Source of the DNA: Symsagittifera roscoffensis | Lineage: Eukaryota > Xenacoelomorpha > Acoela > Convolutidae | Assembly (NCBI RefSeq): GCF_963678635.1 | Contig: NC_087063.1 | Span: 3,506,580 to 3,570,579, forward strand | Direction of reading: 5' to 3' | Length of the DNA stretch: 64,000 bases | In this document: piece after piece, positions 54,867-64,000 of the stretch | How positions within the stretch are numbered: position 1 is the first letter of the stretch | How the letters are laid out: each line of letters opens with the position of its first letter | The notes under the pieces: model-generated | What the model was told of the DNA's origin: nothing | Database searches by the model: none | The model's input: the letters and a program-made list of their open reading frames with translations, nothing else | Made by a program: the position numbers and the translations under genes

Positions 54867-56968
54867 TTAGACTGGGTTTGTTGGGTGATCCAAGTTTTGA
54901 GTTCTTCTCTCAAAATTTGTTAATTGGATTTGAGGATACATGCGATCCTGGTTTATTTTATCAATTTCCTCTAAAAGAGGGGCTTGTATTTTCTGATCAC
55001 ATTCTTGTTCTATTTTTTCAGCTTGCTCATCTTGAGTGAAAATTGAGGTCACTATGGAAGTGAAAAGTATATTGTATGAAGCGGCAAGTAATACTTTGCC
55101 AAAATGTAGTGAGCGGCCGGTGATTTTGTGAATATGCATAGCCTTTATTATGAATACTAGGCAATCTAGTATGAATTTTACAAATAGAAAAGAGGCGAAG
55201 ACTATTCCGGATTTTTCTAAATAGTATTGTACTTTCCCGAATATACGGGTGTATTCGTTTTTCCAAAAGTTTGGAGAGATGAGATAGTCCAAATAAATTG
55301 TTTGGGAAGAGCCTAGTGGGCTGTATGAGTCCTTGAAAAGAATTTTTTAAGCATTTAGAAAGGACCTGGATACTTTTTGCAGTATTCCTTTCATCTCTGA
55401 ATTATCGGAAATCATATTCCAGAATTTTTGCATTTGAGCATAAGTGTAGATTGAAGCGCCTTGGCTAGAGGCTAGAGAATGCTTGATCTTTTGAATTATC
55501 TCTTTTGGTTTAAAGAGATGTGGTCCTGTAACCCTTGTAATTTGAGGGGTTAATTCAATCCAGGACTTATCATCATCAACATCTAGTTGAAAGAGATTCG
55601 AATGTTTGTCGGAGCAGTCTTGTAGATCTGCCGACTGAAAAGTTTGTCGCGTAATTGGATCGACAAATCGAATGTTTTCCTCATACATAATGGGAATGCG
55701 ATTATAGCATTCATCCATTAATTGCAAAGGTGAATAAAATTTCGGACAATGGTAGAGCCAGGCAACATTGCCATTGGTCTCTAAGAACATAGAGCGGTTT
55801 TTGGTTAAAATATAGCCAGCCAAACGGGGGCTTTCAAGTGAAAGCATTAAAGTATTTAATATTGAGGAGCGTTCTAGCTCACATTGATTTTGCAGAAGGG
55901 CTAACTCGGCCGTTCTGAGCATGTAGAAGCTATAAAAAAGAATATAGTCCAATTTGGTACCTATATGAGCTTCGTAGTCAATTTGATGACTTGAAAATTG
56001 GAGTGGCGGTGAATCATCACTTAATGTGAGAAAAGTAGAATTTGGTTGGCCGGCATTATGAATAGTTCCCGTTTCTGGGGTTGGTTTAACTTGGATTCCA
56101 GTATCCATATTGAAACCGTCAGTGTATGCAATAAAAAGTGAATCATATGAAGTTGGATACACTATTCTGGGATGACCACAAAGAGATTGCGGTTTATTCA
56201 TCACCTGTAGCATAAATTTTCGAGAATCCCTTGTATGGGTAGAATGAATAGATGGGCTAGAATCGCCTTTAATTATGTAGTATGATTCTTCGTTTTGAAT
56301 CATTTTAGCCGGAAATCTGTTTAAAACAGTGAAAATGCAATTGTTGGGTTCTTCCCAAGTATAAGCAAAAGCGTCTAAGGATGTTGTTTCACATCCATTT
56401 TCAGACACTGGACAGGGCAAAGGAATGTTTTGCCAATTTTTGACTGTTCCATCTTTGAGGTTAACAGTCAGAGCTACATTTTGCATGTAAGTTTCAAAAG
56501 TGTCCAATTTAATCCAAGAACGGCCATCACATTCGTTATGATGTTTGCCGTCAACTTTGCCAGCATGGGCATTAGTTACTGTTTTAACATTAAATGTCTC
56601 TGATATAGAGTAACATAAGCATGGGCTACTTTAATATTTTCTGGTTGGACTTTGCAAGGTGCGACTTTATTTAGAGAGAACATTTTGTTAGAAGTCATTA
56701 GTTGACAATCATAATGAGCAACCCGAAGATTATTTGCAGTATTTGCATATAATTGTTCTTTCGGATCAAATGCTGAGGTTTGATTCGAAAGTATCATTAG
56801 AGTTAAAAGACCAACCAAATAAATTTTTTGCAAATTTATTTTTTGGTGGTGAATGATAGTAGAATAATTTTTAAAAGTACTTACTTTAAGCATTTCCTCG
56901 AGAGTGGTTAGAACAGGATCTTGGTCCATTAGTTCACCTTCCTCTATTTCACTATTTGGATTTGTCAT
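54867..56968 (-). pseudogene. envelope-like glycoprotein gene, broken
   Basis: Three minus-strand pieces line up: 56576-56968, 55347-56507 and 54867-55292. The first has a polar 50-residue leader and then a signal-peptide-like span (KIYLVGLLTLMILSNQTSA). The second is Cys-containing ectodomain with CPKFYSPLQLMDECYNRIPI and FVDPITRQTF. The third has a transmembrane span (about 55139-55211) and a charged tail. A frame change lies near 56510-56580, and an in-frame TAA at 55347-55349 separates the last two pieces, which share a frame. The ectodomain motifs remind me of the glycoprotein class shared by chuviruses and some invertebrate LTR elements, but that is recognition by eye. A strong donor-like AAAGTAAGTAC lies in the leader near 56885, so the leader could be an exon of another transcript. 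Confidence 0.6.
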
Positions 56969-57489
56969 TTTGTGGATTTTTGTGAAGGGAAATCTGAGTT
57001 AGATTTCAATTTTTGTTGAGGAATTCAGCAGATTTTATATTTTGGAGAGAGAGAGAGGAGGATTTGAATGAAAGATGTGGAATTGAGCAAGAATGAAAAC
57101 AACTGTATATCAGTTAGTTTTTAAAGGCTGTTTTTGCTTTTTTGCAAATCTAAGCACTGATTGGCCGTTGTTATTCGGCGTCTTTCGGAAGTGACTCTTT
57201 TTAAGTCGTAATTCATTCGCCATTCGTTTTGTGGTTTTTTCCAATCTGGCTTAATGTCGTGGTTTTTCCACTTAGTTTTGATTTGTTGAGATCTAGCAGT
57301 GGAATGATAATCATTCGTTTATGCTGATGTTAATTTTAACAACTGCATTCCCCTTCCTTATTGGAGGAGGAAAATGAAAAAAAACATCTCTTCATAAAAG
57401 AGGACTAAAAGCAACATCATTTGTTTGCTTTCCGTTTCAACTTCATCTGTTATCTCAGTATTTTTAAAAATTTTTGCTTTCTTTGAAAA
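56969..57489. promoter_or_regulatory. divergent promoter between the envelope-like and antisense genes
   Basis: Leftward: ATATAAAAT at about 57034-57042, some 65-75 bp before the envelope-like ATG, and an ATTGG (CCAAT) box near 57159. Rightward: TTCATAAAAGAGG near 57391, about 95 bp before ATG 57490. At 57348-57359 the minus strand reads AAGGAAGGGGAA followed by TGCAGTTG, a polypurine-tract/LTR-start-like junction much like the one at 51604-51619. This may therefore be an LTR rather than a plain promoter. Confidence 0.4.
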
Positions 57490-58185
57490 ATGAGTTATAT
57501 CGAGCCTGAAGACAATCTGGTGGACTTTCCCGAGAAGTTTTTGAACTTGCGGGATGAGTTGGATTTTAAACACGAAGCCTTGCTGGAGGACAAGGAAGTT
57601 GAGAGAAGAGTGGGAATATACGACGATTTAGTCGAGAAGGGTGCTAATCTGACACCCATGGAGTTCATGATATTTATGGACCGGAGTTACATATTCAAGT
57701 ATCCGGTCCTGAATACTGACGAACTGTTTGAGCTGGGCTCGATTCAAAGTAGGTGCTTCACGAAGAAAATTCGGAGCCCATGGAGTGGAAACCATGTGGT
57801 TTCCCAAGAGACAATGGACTTTTTGTCCTTATTCTTTGGGGCGGATGTAAGTTTATTTTACAATACACTCAATTTTAAAAGTAATAAAAAAATTTTTTTT
57901 TATTCAAGTGGCATGGCAACATAGAAATACTATATAAATTTGTTTTAGTTTCAAGAAGAATTCTTCAAAAAGCCAGTGGCGGAGGCAGAGTTTAGACGGA
58001 AAATAGAGCTTGAGATTATGCTGGAGGAGATTTATCAAGCTTGGTGGCGGCCGTACTCAGCGCTGCAGTTTGCAGTGAGGAGCCTGAGTAGGGCCGCGGA
58101 AAACTCGTTAGAAAAGATGGCGGCATTAAAACTTATGAAAGCGTACTCAGATATTAAATCTCATATTTATAAAAATTATTTTTAA
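57490..58185 (+). CDS. spliced gene of unknown function, antisense to the retroelement
   Basis: Exon 1 is 57490-57846 (119 codons) and ends GGGGCGGAT|GTAAGT. The intron is 57847-57948 (102 bp, ending TTTGTTTTAG). Exon 2 is 57949-58185 (78 codons and stop). Both ends are in phase 0, so a 197-residue protein results. It is acidic at the N terminus (YIEPEDNLVDFPEKF), has helical segments (DELDFKHEALLEDKEVERRV; FRRKIELEIMLEEIYQAWW), and lacks signal peptide, membrane span or known catalytic motif. An AATAAA lies at 58277. It sits between pol and the envelope-like gene but on the other strand, with no stops. Antisense extra ORFs are known in some large LTR elements, for instance in rotifers; a host gene cannot be excluded. 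Confidence 0.65.
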
Positions 58186-58330
58186 ATTTATTTATTAACA
58201 TGTCATTTTTGGTGTTTTGTGCTTTTATTAGAAACGAAATATTTATAAAGTAGAAAAAGAAAAAAAAGAGAAGGCCAATAAAAAGAATTTAAAAAAATAT
58301 TATGCTGGCCAAATAAATGGTTTAGTGTTT

Positions 58331-59245
58331 TTATTTCTTTTTAAATTTGCCAATTATGCTAGATGGAATTGTAGTTCCATAAAAGTTTGTAGGACGATTT
58401 GTCCGTTTAGGTTTTTTAGATTCTGAAAGTGATCCAGGTGCGGATCGAGTATTTTCATAGAAGCTTTCTTGAGAGCTATGAGGAATATTTTTTCCGTCAG
58501 TAAAGCTTTCTGATGATTCAGATAAACGAGGGAAATCAGGAGGACGGGGAGTATTATATTGTGTTGTTATATTTTGGTGGCGGCGGCCAAAGTCATTTGC
58601 GAGACTAGTATTAGGACTTATACTGCGGCTAGGTAGGCGGCGGTGGCCATAACTACTAGATTGACTAGTTGAAGGATTAGGGGTTTTATCAGCAGGATAG
58701 GGAGTTGAACTTCGAATAGGTCTAAGATTCTGGTCAATCGCAGTCGCATCGAACAAAGTTCTTAGATGCATAGTTTCTCTGCCTGAATCTAATGATTGAT
58801 CTTGGACAATAGTTCTATTTTGATCCTCATTTGTAGGATTATTATCAGTCATTTGCTGATAACCATTGTTGACTACTGGCCAAAACTGGTATTGTAGATT
58901 TTCAACTTGTTTCGGTTTATTGAAAGAGTCGATTTGATGATTTGTTATATGATCAAAAAAATCACTTGAAAATAAATCACTAGAGTACTCCTGTAGTAGC
59001 TTGGGCATTTGTTGTTCTTTAGGAAAGTATTCAACAATATGATTGCGGTGGACAATCTTTTTTTCGTTAGTGAAATCATTTTGAATTCCGTATGTTACTT
59101 CCGTGATTTTTTCAATTACGGTGTAAGGTCCAGATCTCAAATTTAAAAGCTTTTGACTTTTCAATAGTGGTTTGGATCTATTTTCTAGTAACACTTTTGT
59201 TCCTTCTTTTATGGGCCGTCCTAATTTAAATTGATTTCGGAACAT
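58331..59245 (-). CDS. C-terminal part of Ty3/gypsy integrase and pol tail
   Basis: A 304-codon minus-strand frame. It begins within FRNQFKLGRPIKEGTKVLLENRSK and has LRSGPYTVIEKITEVTYGI, the GPY/F module that follows the catalytic core in many Ty3/gypsy and retroviral integrases. After VHRNHIVEYFP comes a long, polar, Ser/Pro/Arg-rich tail of about 200 residues ending GKFKKK, probably disordered. It continues directly from integrase copy 1 (59359-60537), from which it is separated by a frame change near 59360. The stop at 58331 is the end of pol. Confidence 0.75.
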   Translation of the reverse strand: MFRNQFKLGRPIKEGTKVLLENRSKPLLKSQKLLNLRSGPYTVIEKITEVTYGIQNDFTNEKKIVHRNHIVEYFPKEQQMPKLLQEYSSDLFSSDFFDHITNHQIDSFNKPKQVENLQYQFWPVVNNGYQQMTDNNPTNEDQNRTIVQDQSLDSGRETMHLRTLFDATAIDQNLRPIRSSTPYPADKTPNPSTSQSSSYGHRRLPSRSISPNTSLANDFGRRHQNITTQYNTPRPPDFPRLSESSESFTDGKNIPHSSQESFYENTRSAPGSLSESKKPKRTNRPTNFYGTTIPSSIIGKFKKK

Positions 59246-62200
59246 GTGGGCCTTATTAGTGATGCGGCGGCAATGGGTATAGGTGTTACTATAAATCAGC
59301 TTAAAATCATTTTCCCTTTTTAATATTTCGGCGGAAATTTGATTTTTTAGAAATCTATCTATGGTCTCATTTTTGATTTATGCTCGGTATGAGCATGATT
59401 TTCGAGACCAGCGCAAAATTCAGAGGTACATCTTTTGTTTTGGTCGCGGTAGAGGCCTAATTTAAGGCTAAGAGGAACTTGAGGTTTTATGCCAAAAACA
59501 ATCTCATATGGAGTGTAACCTGTACTTGAATTAATGGCGGTGTTATGTGCAAAAGCAAATTTATTTGTTAATTCAGACCAGTTTGAGCCTGAGGTACTCA
59601 AGAAATGTCGAAAGTACTGGGTTAAATGTTTATTCTGGACTTCAACTTTTCCGTTAGTCCAAGGCGAGTAAGTAGTTCTTGGTCTCAGGGTTATTCCCAA
59701 TTCAGAGGACCAATGAGCAAAGTCATTACTGATGAATGCACTTCCATTATCATGAATAATTTGTTGTGGAATACCAAATGTTGTGATGTATTTCTCTAAG
59801 AGCTTAATAGTTTCCTTAGAGTCTGCATGGGTGAATGGATATACTTGAAGATATCTAGAGAAGGCATCTATCACAACTAAGCAAAAGTTTTTGCCATGAC
59901 TTGATGGTCTGAGCGGACCTTTATGATCAATGTGAATCGTTTTCATTGGGATTGTTTCTAATTGTCCCCATTGTTGTAATGGAGCTTCATTCAGGTCTTT
60001 TCGTTTATGTTTATTTTTCTGACATTCTAGGCAATCATGAAGAAGCATGTTAACCCATTTATAGAGTCCGGGCCAATAGAAATATCTTTTAATTATTTCC
60101 AAAGTTTTTGTTTCGCCGTGATGACCGCTAAGAGGATGCTTATGAGCTAATTCAAAGCAATTTAGCACTAGGGAGATGGGTAAGCAAATTTTTGGACTCT
60201 TAGTATAGTCATCATTATATTCATTAATACATAGAAGATCATGTTGGTCTTCAATGAATAATAATTCAAACTGCCTGATATAGGCTTTTAACCCTTTTTC
60301 TTCACGATAAGGATTTTTTTTGTTTCTTTCTGGCTTTTCGTTTTGCTTTATGCAATTTTTGATATCTACGATTACAGTATCGTTACACTGCTCTTGCATA
60401 ATTGTTTCAACGTCTAAATTTGCTTCTTTAGCAAATTTGGTCATTTTTGCTATCAGTTCAAGAGAATCTGATTTATTCTCTTCAGATTGGAGACTTAGGG
60501 GTTCGATTAATTTCAAAGGTCTTGTTTTGGCAGCCAACTCAGTTTTTGCTTTAACCAGATCGTTGAGAAGGTTGTTCTCAACATTGCCTTCATATAAGTC
60601 AAGCCATTCTGAATTTCCAAAGGATCATCAAGTGCAGATACTTCATCTGGAATTTCTTCATAAATGTTTTGATCGTTTATATCTGGTATAGATAGTCGTT
60701 TGATTTGATTGATTTGTTTGCCAAATCGGAAGAAATCTGTTATATTTTGAATTGCACTACAAGACTCTTCAAAATATTCTGGAGCATCTTCAATGCTGAA
60801 GTCTCCTCTGTCACTTATGTTGATTAATTTCTTTTTCCCGCCTTGCACTTGAGCAATGACTGGATAGCAATCGTTTTGAAATATGTTATCATCTTTGTGG
60901 AGTACTGAATAACATATTTGTTCTCCATTGTCTAGGATGAACTTTATATCATTTGGAATAGTTTTGTGTTCTAGTTGATATATTGATTTCGGAACATGTG
61001 GGCCTTATTAGTGATACGGCGGCAATGGGTATAGGTGTTACGATAAATCAGCTTAAAATCATTTTCCCTTTTTAATATTTCGGCGGAAATTTGATTTTTT
61101 AGAAATCTATCTATGGTCTCATTGTTTGATTTATGCTCGGTATGAGCATGATTTTCGAGACCAGCGCAAAATTCAGAGGTACATCTTTTGTTTTGGTCGC
61201 GGTAGAGGCCTAATTTAAGGCTAAGAGGAACTTGAGGTTTTATGCCAAAAACAATCTCATATGGAGTGTAACCTGTACTTGAATTAATGGCGGTGTTATG
61301 TGCAAAAGCAAATTTATTTGTTAATTCAGACCAGTTTGAGCCTGAGGTACTCAAGAAATGTCGAAAGTACTGGGTTAAATGTTTATTCTGGACTTCAACT
61401 TTTCCGTTAGTCCAAGGCGAGTAAGTAGTTCTTGGTCTCAGGGTTATTCCCAATTCAGAGGACCAATGAGCAAAGTCATTACTCATGAATGCACTTCCAT
61501 TATCATGAATAAATTGTTGTGGAATACCAAATGTTGTGATGTATTTCTCTAAGAGCTTAATAGTTTCCTTAGAGTCTGCATGGGTGCATGGATATACTTG
61601 AAGATATCTAGAGAAGGCATCTATCACAACTAAGCAAAAGTTTTTGCCATGACTTGATGGTCTGAGCGGACCTTTATGATCAATGTGAATCGTTTTCATT
61701 GGGATTGTTTCTAATTGTCCCCATTGTTGTAATGGAGCTTCATTCAGGTCTTTTCGTTTAGGTTTATTTTTCTGACATTCTAGGCAATCATGAAGAAGCA
61801 TGTTAACCCATTTATAGAGTCCGGGCCAATAGAAATATCTTTTAATTATTTCCAAAGTTTTTGTTTCGCCGTGATGACCGCTAAGAGGATGCTTATGAGC
61901 TAATTCAAAGCAATTTAGCACTAGGGAGATGGGTAAGCAAATTCTTGGACTCTTAGTATAGTCATCATTATATTCATTAATACATAGAAGATCATGTTGG
62001 TCTTCAATGAATAATAATTCAAACTGCCTGATATAGGCTTTTAACCCTTTTTCTTCACGATAAGGATTTTTTTTGTTTCTTTCTGGCTTTTCGTTTTACT
62101 TTATGCAATTTTTGATATCTACGATTACAGTATCGTTACACTGCTCTTGCATAACTGTTTCAACGTCTAAATTTGCTTCTTTAGCAAATTTGGTCATTTT

Positions 62201-62735
62201 TGCTATCAGTTCAAGAGAATCTGATTTATTCTCTTCAGATTGGAGACTTAGGGGTTCGATTAATTTCAAAGGTCTTGTTTTGGCAGCCAACTCAGTTTTT
62301 GCTTTAACCAGATCGTTGAGAAGGTTGTTCTCAACATTGCCTTCATATAAGTCAAGCCATTCTGAATTTTCCAAAGGATCATCAAGTGCAGATACTTCAT
62401 CTGGAATTTCTTCATAAATGTTTTGATCGTTTATATCTGGTATAGATAGTCGTTTGATTTGATTGATTTGTTTGCCAAATCGGAAGAAATCTGTTATATT
62501 TTGAATTGCACTACAAGACTCTTCAAAATATTCTGGAGCATCTTCAATGCTGAAGTCTCCTCTGTCACTTATGTTGATTAATTTCTTTTTCCCGCCTTGC
62601 ACTTGAGCAATGACTGGATAGCAATTGTTTTGAAATATGTTATCATCTTTGTGGAGTACTGAATAACATATTTGTTCTCCATTGTCTAGGATGAACTTTA
62701 TATCATTTGGAATAGTTTTGTGTTCTAGTTGATAT
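59230..62735 (-). repeat. 1.75-kb tandem duplication inside pol
   Basis: 59230-60981 and 60982-62735 are near-identical direct copies (offset 1752 at the left end, 1754 at the right end). Each covers the end of the RNase H linker, the HHCC zinc finger and the whole integrase core. Differences are few: for example C against T giving a stop at 62096-62098 in copy 2 only, TTT against TTTT near 60617/62370, and CATTTTTG against CATTGTTTG near 59370/61122. Copy 1 joins the GPY/F tail and copy 2 joins the reverse transcriptase. It is either a recent duplication or two haplotypes wrongly joined. Confidence 0.93.
59359..60848 (-). pseudogene. Ty3/gypsy integrase core, copy 1, frameshifted
   Basis: The frame 59359-60537 holds the zinc finger (ELAHKHPLSGHHG, then CLECQKNK) and the catalytic core, with Asp in IHIDHKGPL, Asp in IHDNGSAF and Glu in NGKVEVQNKHL, the complete triad. 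The preceding linker continues in another frame (60513-60848), separated by a missing T near 60617. A second frame change near 59370 cuts it from the GPY/F tail. It runs parallel to copy 2 at 60971-61921. Confidence 0.85.
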
Positions 62736-63991
62736 CTTTTGATATCAGCGATGGGCACATTTCGGCTCAATAAGTCAGGAAAGGCTAGGTTTGAACCTGG
62801 AGTATAGATTATTTTCAAATTGTTGAATTTTGTCAATACGACTTGATATTTGAAAAATCTATGAGATAGTTGTCCTTTTCTGGACCATAAGAAGAGAATA
62901 GGTCTATGATCACAATATAGGTATAGAGGAAAGGGTGAACCTATAATGTAGAATTCATAGGTTTGCAAAGCAGATATTATTCCACATAATTCACGATGTT
63001 GAGTAGACATTTTCTGCTCAGCTTTATCAAAGACTCTAGAATTGGCAGAAACAATTCTTTTCCCTTCAGGGAAGTCTTGGATGAGTATACATCCGGTTCC
63101 TACATTTGAGGAGTCGGCGTGAATGTGGAATGGGTAGTTTACATCAGGTATGGCATTTGAAATATCATGACAGAATTTGTATTTCAGTTTTTGAAAAACT
63201 TCTTCATGGCATGGTAGCCATTGAAACTTATCACTACTGTTTGCCAGTTCATATAGACATTTTGCGTCCACATGAAAATTGATGATGTATGTGCTGTAGA
63301 ATCCCATGACACCTAATACTCCTAGGACTTCTGTTTTTGATTCAGGGGATTTCAATCTTTTTATGTCATCAATTCGTGAAGCGATTGGGGAAAGACCATC
63401 TTTAGAGACAACATGGCCTAAAAATTTAACTTTTCTTAGGAAGAAAAAGGTTTTATCAGGGGCAGCTTTTAAGTTAGCCTTCCGTAAAAGAGAATGATAT
63501 TCTCGAATTGTGTCAAACATTTCATTTTTACTTTGACTCTGTAACAGAGTGTCGTCTATGTAAGTAATTGCTTTTTTTTCTTTAATGAGAGGTCCGAAGG
63601 CATATCTCATTAGTTTACTGAAGAAATTTGGAAGTGGTTTCAAGCCATAAAAACCAACTTGGTAGGTATATTGTCTACCTCCTACAATAAAGCTTGTTAA
63701 TTTCTGAGCCTCATCTGTTAGAGGTACTTGATGGTAGGCACAAGACAGATCACTACTTGTGAAGTATGATCCGTTTATTCGGGTCATGAGAACTTGTAGT
63801 GGTTCTAATGGCCAACTACAATTGCTAGTATCTGTGATTGAGTTTAGATACCTAGCATCCAAGACCAACTTAACGTAGTCTTTTTTTGGAAGAATGATGA
63901 CTGGATTTACGAACCATGAGTTCATATCATCTTTTTCATTTAGTTCTCTGACTATGCCTGCTTGGATTAATTCATCCATTAACTTGTCCAA
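60971..63991 (-). pseudogene. Ty3/gypsy pol: reverse transcriptase, RNase H, integrase copy 2
   Basis: One minus-strand frame runs from the window edge to 60971, interrupted only by a TAA at 62096-62098. Reverse transcriptase: SSDLSCAYHQVPL (first catalytic Asp) and the YIDD box at about 63552-63563. RNase H: FHIHADSSNVG, STQHRELCGI and YLYCDHRPI, giving the D-E-D set. A linker of about 200 residues follows, then the integrase zinc finger and the D-D-E core, as in copy 1. The frame leaves the duplicated unit at FRNQYIN and stops. Domain order RT-RH-IN is that of Ty3/gypsy. The N-terminal end of pol, protease, gag and 5' LTR lie beyond 64000. Confidence 0.9.
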
Positions 63992-64000
63992 TTTATCTCT

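Overview
The window is animal nuclear DNA, AT-rich and gene-poor. The main evidence is a multi-exon FRAS1/FREM-type extracellular-matrix gene with GT-AG introns, a Maverick/Polinton element of the kind found in animals, Ty3/gypsy and Ty1/copia relics, and long minisatellites. An invertebrate is likely, but I cannot name the species. There is one assembly gap of exactly 200 N (46060-46259).

Layout. 1-1250: a diverged direct duplication of about 820 bp with two strong hairpins. 2440-3720 (-): decayed Ty1/copia pol. 4170-6070 (-): decayed Ty3/gypsy-like integrase plus an unrecognised tail. 6090-9436: three copies of a dispersed noncoding repeat; a fourth lies at 26740-27250. 9443-26729: a Maverick of about 17.3 kb bounded by roughly 215-bp inverted repeats and a perfect 6-bp target duplication TGCATA (9437-9442 and 26730-26735). 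27421-28290: a relic of a second Maverick in the opposite orientation. 28300-32560: AT-rich DNA with no gene I can support. 32600-40110: a chain of minisatellites built on TCGA cores, including a 4.5-kb array of 22-bp units with a 954-bp higher-order period. 40281-40400: a strong imperfect hairpin. 44369-53287 (+): four visible exons of the FRAS1/FREM-like gene, with an LTR-like promoter block in the third intron. 53900-64000: retroelement sequence, mostly on the minus strand: Ty3/gypsy pol with an internally duplicated integrase segment, an envelope-like gene, a coiled-coil ORF and, between pol and env, a spliced gene on the opposite strand.

The Maverick carries the full virus-like set. Protein-primed family B DNA polymerase (with zinc-finger and OTU-like N-terminal parts) is on the minus strand. 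On the plus strand are a small membrane protein, packaging ATPase, retroviral-type integrase, penton-like minor capsid protein, basic core protein, hexon-like major capsid protein and adenain-type cysteine protease. It also carries several poorly known ORFs, including two adjacent ones that look like PC4-fold single-strand-DNA-binding proteins. Genes are packed virus-style, with ATGA stop/start overlaps and poly(A) signals overlapping stops. Polymerase, integrase, core protein and one small ORF are broken by frameshifts or stops, so this copy is probably not autonomous. Many breaks are single-base indels in homopolymers, so sequencing error must be excluded before calling it dead.

The most interesting points are the paired PC4-like ORFs, a major capsid protein that ends in a transmembrane segment and a cysteine-rich tail, the regularly spaced CCAAT-box array, the antisense spliced gene in the retroelement block, and the hairpin beside the minisatellite.
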